Shown piece by piece: positions 11,254 to 23,996 of a stretch of 64,000 nucleotides of DNA. This DNA comes from Branchiostoma floridae. Its lineage: Eukaryota; Chordata; Leptocardii; Amphioxiformes; Branchiostomatidae. Both the position numbers and the translations under genes were made by a program. Under the pieces are notes generated by a model. That model was not told the origin of the DNA and searched no databases. It worked only from the letters and a program-made list of their open reading frames with translations. The stretch is from contig NC_049991.1 in NCBI RefSeq assembly GCF_000003815.2, positions 10,362,821-10,426,820 of the forward strand. Reading direction: 5' to 3'. How positions within the stretch are numbered: the stretch's first letter is position 1; each line of letters starts with the position of its first letter.

Positions 11254-11396
11254 GTACAATGGTACAGTCTGGCCCCCTCTCCCCGGCCTACTCTCCTCGG
11301 CCTGTCCTCCCCATATGGCTGGCACCGGGAGCGCTCCTTACCCCACTCCTGGCGGTCGACACTGTTCGAAGAAAGAGACACTCTGCGACTGAATGA
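11254..11396 (+). CDS. Possible terminal coding exon of an unidentified upstream gene
   Basis: A strong 3' splice site (TTTTCTCCCCTACAG, ending at 11253) is followed by GC-rich sequence with coding-like composition. One frame reads TMVQSGPLSPAYSPRP, then a hydrophobic VLPIWLAPGALLTPLLAV, then RRKRHSATE and a stop at 11394-11396. This would suit a membrane segment with a short basic cytoplasmic tail. Two other frames are also open for part of the stretch, so the frame is uncertain. No upstream exon is visible because the giant element fills 1-11246. I do not recognise the protein. Confidence 0.3.
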
Positions 11397-13558
11397 AGTA
11401 CTGCAACACGAGCTGTCAGCAACTTCTCTTCATAACCGAATGTCGATCTTAAACGCGATGGTAGTTTTTGTATTCGAGTCCATTTTTGCGCCTAAAAGAG
11501 AGCTTGATAGACTTGATTTAATAAATGTCTTTGGTTTGCATGGCTGGTAGCCTTGCGTAAAAATCGGTTTGTTTTGAGTACGGTTGCAATACTTCAGTTA
11601 GTCGCATAGTGTCTCTTTTGAACCGTGCAGACTGTGCGTATGTAAATTTAACACGTTCACTGTTTTATAATCAGGAAACTGCATCGTAAGTAAGCCGTTC
11701 AACAATACAGTCTATTGCTTGATTGAAACAGAAACTATATGGATTCTTGTGGTGCATGTAATGTGATCATATGGCTGGCGTTTAGGGACACTCGGTTGAA
11801 ATTGTCGGTTTAACAAGGAGACCACTTAAGAGAATTGATTGAACACGCCGAGTTATATACGTTTGTGCCAATTTCATCATCCCCAGCACTAATAACATGC
11901 TTTATTGTGTAGGATTCTTTTCAATTTTTACTCAGACTATATTTCCCTCCTTTAGTGGACTGTTTTCATTTGTTGAAAACGTTTGTTAATGTACACTCAC
12001 TCATGATGAGTAGGTTATGGCTTTGGTTACCCCAGGAAGACAGAATATGTGATATAGTTTGAAAGTCACCCTATTTTCTAAATGCCATACATATTTGATA
12101 TCCATGCTACAGAAAGAGCATTACACTCTCTGTGTTCACTGGACTCTCAACTATTACTTGTCAAACTTTCATCAACCAAACAATGTACATACGTAAAATA
12201 GACAGTTTATTTTGAAACTTATAAACACTATTGTATAAAACACACAGCACAGTCGATGCATACAACTACCGTGCCGACAGCACTGACTCTTTAGACGGTA
12301 CATGTACATCACTTATCCATCATCCCGTAGTGTTTTTTGGAACCTTGAGTGTAGGTGTCATTAACATGGACATAGCTGACTGTACGAATGTATACTGGTA
12401 ATTCAACGTGCCTTGTCACGTCGACACACGTTGCCTGGAAAACTAACCATCACGATCTACTACATATTAACAATGTTCACAAGATGGAATGATTTAAACC
12501 AGGTTAAGATCTGCCATGTATATGACAGATACGTGTTATCTACAGGCGAATCTACTGTTTTCAATGTTGACCGTGCACGTGCGCTACCTTGCGGAACCTC
12601 GCGTTAGCACAGCTTCCCTACGTTTTTCATCCCACACTGTCACTGGATCCCACTTAGGAAGTCATAGAACATCAAACATGTACCGTCTGTTGTATACGTC
12701 ACACTGTGTAACATCGATTTTGGATCTTAACTTCTTTCTAAACACATTTATATGTACAATCACCCTTTCAACAACATGATAGTCTTACTTAGTTTATGCT
12801 GAAAATCATTCATAGCCCTTGAAACAATGTGACACAATATTACATACAAAGACATACCCGCACCTTATTCAGTAACCAGCCCAAATAGCACAATTTGTAT
12901 ATCAATGTCCAAGCAGATGTGCTGTACTAGTCTCATTTTCTACTGTTTGTTGGATAAGAACTAGATCAATATCGTAGTACGATGTATAAGAGAAATCAGT
13001 ACAGCGTATCTGCTTAGATATGTAGTACAATGTACATACGTACGTAAGTATATGTACATACATTAAGCAGCAAAGACATGGTACAATACCTACAAAACAC
13101 CCCTGACTTTAAACATATGTGATTGACAACAGCCGATGGCACATCGTGAAGTCATTTCCTGCTTCGTTGGGACTGAAGCCCCTCAGCAATAGGGAATGGC
13201 CGTTAAAGTTGTTTTGTTCAAACCGTGCCATCTTGTAACTGATGTTCCACAGTAGCAAAGATTGGACGGCATCGAAAATTTGTCATCTTGCGATAGGACT
13301 ATTCCATCAGCAAAGTCAATGGCAGCCCCCAGAAAAAGTCAAAATTAAAGAAATTGGGAGGTGAGTATTCAAAAAGTGGGCTTTAAACTATTTCTTAGAA
13401 TTTTAGACCAACGCATCCCTCGGCCAATTTTCACACACAGGTAAGGTACCTTTGGCACTCCTCAGACAATTATCACATAATATCAAGAGAACCAGCTCAC
13501 AGGCAAATATTTCATGAAGGATAAATTTTAAGGATAAGAGATATAATTTTTTTCTGTT
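11397..13558. other. No gene recognised; possible 3' UTR then intergenic
   Basis: AT-rich sequence without long frames, domain-like translations or convincing exon pairs. A short alternating GTACATACGTACGTAAGTAT stretch lies near 13030. The left part may be the 3' UTR of the putative exon at 11254. Confidence 0.5.
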
Positions 13559-16500
13559 CTACAACATAGTAGCTAGGAGTGCAAGCAGACAAGCGGCGAT
13601 CATAACTGTGATACTTTGCCGCGTAGCAGGAACGCCCCCTGTCAACTGCTGGGTATTGCATCCTGTGGTTGTGCAGCATTGATAGCATAGGGTAGAACCG
13701 CCGGACGCTGACTGGCAGTACTCGCTGCCGTAACCGTTGGATGAAGACGTGCAGGCGTAGGTAGTCCCCTCGAAGGTGTAACATCCGCGGGTCACCTCTA
13801 CAGTGCCGTTATCGTATGTCTTGTGGAACACCTGAAAATACAAGTCGATATTGTCATAAATAAGTCAGGTGACAGTGCAACAGTCACAAAATGTAACGCA
13901 AATACAGAATTGAAGTTGGAAGAAGAGTGATTTGGCATAGCTAATAATGAATAGCATCACCAGTAAGTTTTCACACTATCGCTAGGGTGTCTACCATAGA
14001 AAAATATATATATATACATTCATCTTATTTAGTAAGAGAAAGTGTCTGAAAGACATGCTTGTTGAAGCTGATATGAATGAGAGAAAGCTTACATGGCAGG
14101 ATGACTGTCCGGTACAGTTGGTGGTGGTGGTGTCCGATCCTGTCCCGCAGGTGTCACTGCTGTTTCCGGTACAGGAGCGGCACGACAGGGGCTGAAACAG
14201 TAGAGAAAGGATAAGTCATGCATTTCCTTGTGTTCAAACAAAAACGAAATATCAACAACGTATTTTCTTAAAGATTATTTTCTGAATAAGATGCCCAGAT
14301 TGCAATAACGTGTTGGTAATGGATACAATGCAAGGAGCCGAAAGCTTACCGCGACCGTTGTTGCGGCAGTTGAGGGTGCGGCGGTGGTGGCGGCGGCTGT
14401 GCCGGCGGCATTGGTTGCTGTGCCAGCGGCATTGGTTGCTGTGCCAGCAGCAGCTGTGCTCGCAGCTGCACCTGCTGTAGTCGCTGCGTTTGTTGCACCA
14501 GAGGCTGCTGCAGCGGTTGAGGCAGCTGCAGTGGAGCCAGCAGCTGCAGTGGAGCCAGCAGCTGCAGTGGAGCCAGCAGCTGCGGTGGATCCGGCAGCTG
14601 CGGTGCTGGCAGCTGCGGTGCTGGCGGCCGCGGTGGACGCAGCAGCAGTTGTTTGGGCAAAGCCTGCATGAAAATAATGCATATTAGAAAATAATACTTT
14701 CGTCCTCTATAACTGTTAGCAGCTTCTTGCTAAAACGACTATTGGTAGCAATATTGCGTGTGATCAGCCCACTTTAGACTCGGCCGTACAATCAGCCAAC
14801 GTTAAGGCGAACGTCCCATTTCCTACCCGGGGCCCGGCCGGGATGTTTGCGAAACGAAAAAATTAAGTTCATACATGTACCAATTAATGGCATGTTGTTG
14901 AATTATTTTTGGTCCGTTTTTTTGTTTCTTGTCTATTATGTCATACTCGCTTCCCAAAACTTCCCCTTTGTGGAAATGTGACGTTATCCTTATCGAGCAT
15001 GTCGGTAACTAGCTTGTCTCTGTTAGACAGTCAACACAGATGCCACGGTCTACTGATGGCTTCAGTATGCCCCGCCCCAGGCGGGTACGATTGTCAATAT
15101 CCGCCGACCCCCTCAAAGATACCCCTTTATTACACGTTCAGAAAACAGACCGTGTCAACATGTGGCTTTCTCGTAGTCTCTGTAGTACCCCATTCAGGGC
15201 GCGTTCACATGCGATGACACAGTAAATGACAGTTACGCTTGATTAAAACTGACAAGCCTCGCCCGTGCTCTAGCCAATCATAACGCCGCCCTGCCGTTCA
15301 CCATGACTTGGTATAATTTTGTTTCTCTCCGTTTCCATGCCGAGGGGTTTACAGGTACTCTAATGGGCAAATAATACACACCTTTATGCCTATTAGCTTT
15401 TACGCCCCCTTGAGGCTACATTCGTGTCATTGCACATGTCAGGAATGCAAATTTACAAAGTGCCAAGTCTTGACTCCGAGCCAATGTGACCTCCGTGCTT
15501 CAGTTAACGTACGTCCAACCAATATCGTTACAACAAACATGATTATTGTGTTTGGCTTCCGACGCCGTATGTTCTCCTTTCAGCTGTATAGATCTGCTAC
15601 CTTACCCATTATGTTGTTTCAATGCGGACGCAAATTTTGCTTTGAACAATACCCAAAATAGCCCATCTTTTGGCGGAGGTATGACACGTTGCACACCTAT
15701 GTTTAATTGCTGTCAGCCTAGAGGATAGGACTGAATACCCGTATTGATACACCCCTGTTGGATTGCTTAATGAGTCCCGTGTCGTCATGGATACCCCAAA
15801 CCCCACCATATAGTATACAAACAGACTCGGTAGCCATAGCGACGACCTTGTAACAATCCCTCCGGCAGTTCTCTGACTCAGACATAAGCCATGTTTACAC
15901 GTCTCTTCACCTCACTTTATATCCCAGCTTACCCAACAGCAGATATACGTACATGTCATGGATTCTGCACACACAGACACACAACAAGGCCTTAGAACAG
16001 CCATGTTTACCATGCTATCGTTACCCCATAACATGCCCATTAAGCTATCAAAGAAGCACTTCTTAACGCGCCAGAAATTTTGTTGTCGGCAATTTCGAAT
16101 AGAAATCTAAGCTTGTCATTGAATATGTAGAGATTTGTGTTTGTTAACGAAAAGATAGCCTTTCCAATTAGCCTAGTCAATTTTTCATGGACGTTGATAC
16201 GCGCTACATTAAGGTATATCAAAGATATACTATATCAAATCCCGATTTCGTGACTTATCAAAACCACACCTTTGGCTAGGTAATCCCTATGTACATGATA
16301 AAAGTCAACCCGCAGATCACGGTCCTTTTAAATGCCATTCCACATCCAAAATTTAACGAACGTAAGCTGATGTAAGGCTTCGCATATTTTCTTTGAAAAA
16401 TCTGCAATGCGTGCTGACTGTATTGGCTGGATTAAAGGTTGACGCGCCACTGTCACCAATACCCCGTTAAGTACAATACAGTGCACGTGTGTATCTTGCG

Positions 16501-16584
16501 GTTCAGGAAATGTAAATCATAAAAAATCTTACCTGATCTACAAATAGCAAGGAAGAAGAACGCTGTCAGGATAAACTGCTTCAT
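13559..16584 (-). CDS. Secreted, probably GPI-anchored mucin-like protein with a Ly6/uPAR (LU) domain
   Basis: Four exons join in frame with GT-AG introns: 16584-16533, 14663-14350, 14191-14093 and 13831-13559, giving 245 aa. Exon 1 encodes a signal peptide (MKQFILTAFFFLAICRS) that ends with FAQ in exon 2. Residues ~22-122 are a low-complexity Ala/Thr/Ser/Gly stalk of repeated STAAAG units, likely heavily O-glycosylated. Residues ~123-215 form one LU domain: CRSCTG start, NCTGQSSC, a TRGCYTF centre, and the diagnostic CCTTTGCNTQ end. The last 18 residues (SITVMIAACLLALLATML) are hydrophobic with no cytoplasmic tail, as expected for a GPI attachment signal. The likely site of action is the outer cell surface. 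The family is clear from the motifs; the ligand and role are unknown. Intron 1 carries a MITE. Confidence 0.8.
14809..14985. mobile_element. MITE family B, copy 1, in an LU-gene intron
   Basis: Inverted ends GAACGTCCCATTTCC and GGAAATGTGACGTTA flank GC-rich CCGGGGCCCGGCCGGG and an AT-rich centre. A second copy with the same layout lies at 22968-23157. It is non-coding. Confidence 0.55.
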
Positions 16585-19082
16585 CTTTTCAGTCTTGTCT
16601 TGTCTCTTTGGCTTGAATTCTGTGAGAACAAATGATCGGACCGGGTTACAATTATGATTGAAACACTGAAGCCTGTATTCACATCCCACCTGGCAGTGCT
16701 TTAGACGGATCTGCGCGCATTCGGGGTAAATCTCACCACCTGATGTTCCTCTTGATGTAAGGGGAAGGCTTTGCTGCGTGAATGAGTTGCATGCGAAGGC
16801 AAATCCCCACATAACCCGTCCGCGTCACTGTCACAGAAAAGCCCGCGGGTAGATAGCAAGTGCGTCACCATAAAATCATCGGTAATTTGTGTTTACCTGA
16901 GCGAAATCTTTCGCTCTCTGTGAGTGAGGATACTTCAATCTATTGAGTATCAGTATTGGTACGTTTTTAAAAGAGGGAATTTGGTTAAGATGGCCCTACA
17001 AGGTAAGGATCAGAAACTAGAGAGGAGTCACCTTGCGTGGAGGCGCTCACGTAGGCGTCACGAGTTTTTGCTGGCGTGGCTCCAAACCGCACCTTGCGAA
17101 ACATGTATTGAATGCGGAAATCCACTCCTATCTTTGACTTTCAGGGGAACGGCTCAACCAATAATGAGAATGAGAAGCAAATGTCAGACCCATTATTCAG
17201 GTATGGAAGGCTTACAATATTACCTTTTGATGAGATTTATCAGGCTTTAACATTGTGCTATAATACTGGGCCACCGCGTGTCACCTGAACAGGTCGCGTC
17301 ATCTTGCTTGACCGTCAGCCGCGGAAGATGTAACGTTAGATTTCAAGTGGGCGTAAAACAGAGAAGGTAGGCAGCGTTACATTACTTCTGTAGGGTCGTC
17401 CTGCTCTAGAATCGACGTACGATATGTGGTTTTGCGAATGCGAAACCCCTTGTGTGAAACGCGACGTTTTATCCGACGCCTCTTCATTTTTAGTTTTGTT
17501 ACAAAAAACATTCGAAAAGGATCGTACTAATGGTTACAAATTATCTTTTGGATTCAAGAACGTAGTTTTAAGGGTGAAAGGATCGTTTGGCGATATCAAA
17601 AATAAAACTTAATTTTTTCATAACCACAACGAAAAAAAATGTTTTCAGAACAAGATATGCTAAAGAAACACTCAAATTATTCAGAAATATGCATATTGCC
17701 GATGTATGTTAAGAACTTTAAGCATGGCAAGGAAATAAAAAGAAAGAAACTAACGCTAACGCACCTGATGTTAGCAGTGTCCGGGCCTGATGCTCAGTAT
17801 GACTGTCGCGCAGGTGAGGTGACGCTGCATATATGTATCCCCCGTTACCAAGCAACGCGCCATGTTTTGTCAATATTGTATCACCACCACAGAAACATGT
17901 ACATAGACACAAACACACTCGCATCACCAGACACGCCTTACTACTACAAACAACAGTTTTCCTAAATTCTGCAATATATGTTTTGTCCCGTGTTTCTGTT
18001 AACTGGAATGTCGTCATCATTGCACAGAAACTAAAACAAGACTTTTGCCCACTGAACATGTAGAAAATTCGGCGGAAAAATTACACGTGGGTACCTATGT
18101 AGCCTCTGAAAGTCTTTGGTAGTCTTTTTACGAAGGTTATAAGGAACGGATACAAATGTGATCTTGACTTTCTAATTTACAGTTGAAGAATTTGCGCGTT
18201 AAATCGGAACCAATTCCTAAAATTTGTCGCAAAAGTATTCTTTGATACACGATTGACGGGGTTTTCTATGTTTCATTTAGTAGCGGCCTTTTAACAATTC
18301 ATTAGCTACATGGGGTTGGCTTACTAGTATTTTCTCGCTTCTGATAACGGTTTTGGTATTTGAAATTCTACTCAGTGTATTGAAAGTTATTATTTTATCG
18401 AGAAAATGCGTTTCATTACGTCCTTCTTGATTTTAAGATGGCACTTCTGTCTTACAGATAAAATGGCAGCAAAGCGTAAGGACAGACTTTAGACAAGGTT
18501 GAGAGGATGATATAAGAAGATAATCCCCAGTTTATACGTAACCATGGTTACTGTGTACTCAGTAGCTTCCAGAGGTGATAAACCCCAGGTATTACAGAAA
18601 TGCCCCCTGTAAACTGCGTATACCCCGGGGAATACATGGCCATGTAGGTTCATATGTAAGAATATTTGTTTCAAACAAAATTAATTTGTTTTTCATCGGC
18701 ATTTAAGGGGGGTCACCATAAACTCTTAAAAAATTGTAAATTTTTACGAAAACAGTAATTCAGTATGTCAAACCCGTGTATTTACTTTGATTCGGTTTAC
18801 ATAAGAAAAATACACAAATGTAGAATAATCTGTAAGCATTCGGGTAACAAAAAACATCCTGAATTAAGAATGATCCCTGTTTTCGTTGAGTGTCCGAAAC
18901 GGATCCGATTACTGGTGTATCACCTGACTGAATTTTCAATTAGCGCGACAACAATTTAAATTTGTGGAATGAAAAAGAAGAGGGGTTGGTATGTATGACA
19001 TTTCAGGTACATGTATATGTCCTGAGGGAGGGGGGGGGCTGTGTTGAGATGATTTTTCCCTAGACACCATTGTGATGTGATG

Positions 19083-19307
19083 TGGTGAGTATCTCATTGC
19101 ACTTGGGGCACCGTTGCGGCACTGCGGGGTTCGTTCACTGCGGCACTGTTTTGTTATTTTCGCCTATTGTTTTATAATTTAGATATTGCGTAATACGTAA
19201 AAGTATAACTTAGAAGACAACAAACTACACAAAACGTAAGAAAATTCGTTCTTTATCTCTGAAATTCGTTGAGTAGTCTTTCGAGCCAAGTGCAGTGATA
19301 TACCACC
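19083..19307 (-). mobile_element. MITE family A, copy 1
   Basis: Ends TGGTGAGTATCTCATTGCAC and GTGCAGTGATATACCACC form an imperfect terminal inverted repeat. The interior (CAACGAATTTCAGAGATAAA on the minus strand, then ACGAATTTTCTTACGTTTTG) matches 23775-23996 in the opposite orientation. About 225 bp, non-coding. Confidence 0.65.
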
Positions 19308-22300
19308 TTTACCGTTCTGGTCATTGCGTTTAGCGTGACAAACATGAAGGTGACCACGGTTACCGGTCCCCAACACTGACGTAACCTGTCAATAAACGGT
19401 TTACCCTCCTGTCGTGTCATGTGTGAGGGACGGGACATCGGCCAGTCAGTCAGTCCGTGTCAACATTTAACAAATGTCACACCGACCCAGAGGAATTAAA
19501 CACCAAGCGACATCTAATTAAGAGACGGACGTCATCAACAGATATCAACATTTGGTGAGGAATCAATCAAAATACAATGAAACGCACACACAAATCTGGG
19601 TGGTTTATATCAAAGTCCAAAAGTGGACACTGACAAAAAAGGTGGTAAAATTAGCTTCTTCAGTTAACATTGCTTGTACATTTGCACTGTTGTGTTGTGG
19701 AATGCAAGTTTATAACCCCCCCCCCCCACCAGTCGACACTGTTTTATAATTACCACCGTACGGCGTATGGCATGTGAAAGCGGACAAGTGCAGTGATTGT
19801 TGAAAAGGAAACTGCGTGTATTTTATCTACGTCTCATTAGGTTAACAAGGGGATGAAACAAAAATACCAACACAGAAGAACTTGAAATATTTGAGATCAT
19901 TCATATTTCTATATTGACCTGTTTTCCCAACATACGATGTACACGGTACGGGTGAAACCTATACAATTACGGCCAGGTTTATGTCGCTATCAACAAAGAC
20001 ATCTCTGAAAGCACAACAATCGTTTTCTCCATATCCTTGTTAAGAATGCTTGGTGGTAACAACAACCGTTTACTCCATATCCTTGTTATGGTAGGTTTGA
20101 TGGTATTGTTTGCTACCGCAGGTGATATCACCCGGACGACTACGCTTTGACAGAAGAACGCGTGGTAAACATGTACCGGTGTTGTTCGTGCATTTTCTGT
20201 GACATCTATTTTGCCTATTTATGTGTATTTCTATCGATCGTTGGTTGTCGAAATTCAAAGAGCACGAGTCAAAGATAGTGGCTAAATTGCGCACAAAACG
20301 GTAGGGGGGGGGGGGTGCACCAGCCCCTGATCAACATTGAGATATTGAGCGACACTGACAGGCTGTCAAACTTTGACTGGTCTTACAATACAAGGAAAAT
20401 GCTTGATTGAGAATTTTTGCTCGCCTCTTTTTACCCCTCCGATGCAGTTTCCCCCGAAAAGAACTGTTTACCTGTCGCCGCTGTTCGGCTTATGAACAGT
20501 AATCGTATAATCCTCGCGTTAAGCACAGAACGGTGTACAACGCAACAATGCAGCTTTGGTATGGACTGAATCAAATTGCTATCAAACAGAGGCTTAGCAA
20601 ACTAAACGGTGGCCTTTGAGGTCATGCGCCATTCATAGTGCAGAGTAATTCAGTTAACGTTTGTTAACGTTACCACAATTCAGAAATGTAAAAGGGAACT
20701 GTAATAGAATCTACAGTTTGCTTTGTAACTTCAAGTCGAACTTGCACTACGAGATTCAAAGGTCCACGAAGTTAATTGGCCGCTTGTCTCTCTCGAAAAC
20801 GTTACGATGTCAGTGCACTTGTAGACGCTGTATTATAAACTTCATATAATTGCGCCTACTCTGAAGTAATAGATACCAGTGTTTGAACTCCTTTTGTCCT
20901 CGTAAATGGATCAGAAACTAAGCTAGATAGCACAATTTATGGTGCAACATGTGGCGCCGTGCAGCGCTATCGAAAACACTTAAATCTCTGGCAGTGTGCC
21001 GAGCTAGTCAAACCATCCTCTTATTGTACCAAATTCTCCACTAATCTCTGCACCTGTCCCCTGCCGAGCTTGTGAGGTACGTTACCAGGAGTAACGACAC
21101 GGAGCATTGGATGACCAATAGAAGGCGACGTTACAACATCGTTAGCCAATGTGCATCTCTGTCTCTCCAAACATCATGAGAGAAAGAACCCAACGAAACG
21201 ATGCATAATTCATTTCGTCTGACGTTTGTTGAACAAACACCAAGTGTTTTCATGTATCCAATACAAATAATTTTACTCCCACCATAAAATAGAAGATTAA
21301 AGTGTCGCCATCCGCTGTAGAACCTTTATTAGGTTTAACAGCAGGATCTTACCGTGTGTAGTTTATTGTTTATTGTGTACAGAACCTGCAGAACAAGAGG
21401 ACCCTGAATACACAGTTTACGAAGGGAGCCCATAAAAAAGTATTAAGACCACTGACAATGAAAATCGCCGAAATCTTCAACATAGAAAAAAGGACGGTCA
21501 TCTTTCTGCCCTTCATTAGAACAACTGCTCTCTATTATCATGTTCTCGTCGCATCTTTTCATCATATTTCAGTGTTCAGCCATTTGGTCACTTATTTTCA
21601 TCGCTATCATCTGAAAAAGACGGGAACGTTGCATGACCCTCCCCCTAATTCTTTAGATGACAGTTTGATAGCCCCAGGTATAGGTCGCATGGCAGAGGTC
21701 ATTTAGTCGAGTTCGAATAACAAGAAAAGCTTTCTTTTTCTATCTTATTGGTGTGTTACAAGCTGAGTCTTGCAACCCCCCATTTGTCTCCCCACCACAT
21801 ACACACACACAAAGAATTCGACAAAAAGAAATCAAAGATCTGAAATTACTTTGAGCTTTTGTGCAATTCTTGTTTCTACGTAATTCTGTCATGAAGTTTC
21901 ATGCCGTCCTGCGGGATCGACGCTGGACCAGGACAAAGCCAACCTTCCCATCCTGACAGTCTCTGTTTGTACCATCTTCCACCTCACATCCTAGGCCTGT
22001 CACTCTAGAATATTCAAATTACAGCGACAAAAAAAAAACAAAAAAAAACACCACCGATCGAAAACATTGCCTTCATTTCGATGGAGGTAAAACATTTTGT
22101 TTTCTTCAATGCACTATCTTTCTTTACTCGGCTTGGAAACAGAAACTCCCCTGATCGATTACGATATTGACTCGGGTGTATGGGCTACTAGTGTTTTATG
22201 TCCGTTTGTTAAAATCTTGTCTACTGGCACGGTGACAAGGGCTAAGACCGAAGGTTCATGCACATTCATGCACTTGTACATAATCCTAAAATGGGTGGGA

Positions 22301-22967
22301 GACAATGCGGGTGAGTATAGTGTTCCGAACAGGTGACAACAAACAAGTGGAGAATGGTTGCTAAGCTTAAGTTGGCTGGGCTGGGTTTCCGGCCGAAAAA
22401 CAAAGCCTTTTGAAATATGAGCTTTTCTTTTTGCATGGAGACGGAAATGTACCTACAAAATTACATAGGGGGCATGATAACAGTAGAATGTTGTGCTGCT
22501 ATCTACTTGTTAGATGAGTTATAGAGGCAAAACAAGTGCCATTGGGGAGGGGTGGGTGGGGCTTACGCCAAGGTCTAGGTCACATAAAACCGAACTATGC
22601 CACTTTCTATATCTATAAGTATGATTAATGATATTTGATAGATGTGAATGTTCAACCTCGTACGTAATGACTGTAGTAATAAATTGATAAAACAGTCTTG
22701 GACTAATAGAATAAATGATGATTGATTGTTAACTTCAAAGAGGAAAAATATTTGTTATAAATGGATAACACGCTTTACTGCCTCTTGAAATACTGAGAAA
22801 AATGCTGTTAAGAAGTTTATTAAAATATATTTCTCTATTTTCAAGAGATCGTACAGAAAACAGCTTCTCTGGCGCGCATGTTTTTGCTCAGCAGTCATCA
22901 CCCACTCTTTTTTAATAAGTGTAGTGGGTTCTTTTAAGTGCAGGAGTTTGACGCTGGGGCCCATAGC

Positions 22968-23157
22968 TAACGTCACATGAACCGGGGCCCGGTCGGACTG
23001 TTTGTGGAAACGAAAAATAGAAATATATACGTAAAAATATACACCAATAATGCCCACGCATATTCTCTTTACATCTTGCGTAGTTTGGTGTATTTTATAT
23101 CACACTTTTCGTTCCTGAAAGCTTCCCGGCCGGGCCCCGGTTTGGAAATGTGACGTA
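22968..23157. mobile_element. MITE family B, copy 2
   Basis: Left TAACGTCACATGAACCGGGG and right CCCCGGTTTGGAAATGTGAC form the inverted ends around an AT-rich core. Same family as 14809-14985. Confidence 0.6.
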
Positions 23158-23774
23158 TACCTAAAGCTCCGGATCCCCATACACGGGGCCGGCGGCATTA
23201 CGCCACCCTCCGAAATGACGAGGCGACTCTTTCCAGTCGTGCCCAGACCCAGACTGAAATACCACTAGCTACTTGAACAAGCATCATACTAGCCTCAGTT
23301 GAGGATGACTGTTTTACATTTCGCCGATATCGGCCCTATACATGCGGGCATGAATTAGAGTTGGACTTGGCCAGGATTAAACCAGGCAAATCTATACGCA
23401 GAATACTGTATGAATGTTGTGTTGTCAATGACACGTCACCTGTATTTGCTGTCAATCCCCCCCAGCTCAGATATTGTGATTCACCCCGAGCGCTTCATAT
23501 CAGTTATCATATCTAGTATAGTACACAGCAAACAGAATTCACAGAAAGGAAGTACTTACCTGCAAAGTCTACCAGTATGTGTCCTATGCCGTATCTTCTG
23601 TTGCTTGATTCAAGCGTCTGTCAGAGACCGCTCTCTTATGCCTGTTGTCACCCCGCCGTCCGGAAATATGGCTTTACCCCTGAGTATCCTATAATTTACA
23701 CGGTAAACCTGCCTACGTCAACAGGTGATGCAGATGCCACAGTTGATACACCAATGATACCTTCTCACTGAACT

Positions 23775-23996
23775 TGCGTCACCGGTGCGGCACTGCGGGG
23801 TTCGAAAATTCTCAACGAATTTCAGAGATAAAGACGAATTTTCTTACGTTTTGTGTATTTTGTTTGTCTTCTGAGTAATACTTTTACGCATTACGCAATA
23901 TCTAATTTATAAAACAAATCGTCGAAATTTCGAAAATAACACACCAGTGCCGCAGTGAACGAACCCGCGGCCGGCCGGTGCAGTGAGATACCACCT
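23775..23996 (+). mobile_element. MITE family A, copy 2
   Basis: The interior matches the reverse complement of 19083-19307 with few differences. The right end (GGTGCAGTGAGATACCACCT) keeps the terminal repeat. The left end is less well preserved. Confidence 0.65.

Noticed and set aside
14384-14671. Plus-strand Ala/Val-rich frame of 95 codons
   Set aside because: It is the antisense shadow of the mucin-like exon; splice sites and signal peptide support only the minus strand.
16924-18063. Several 60-110 codon frames as possible exons
   Set aside because: No matching splice sites in phase, no signal peptide, no domain resemblance; expected by chance in this length.
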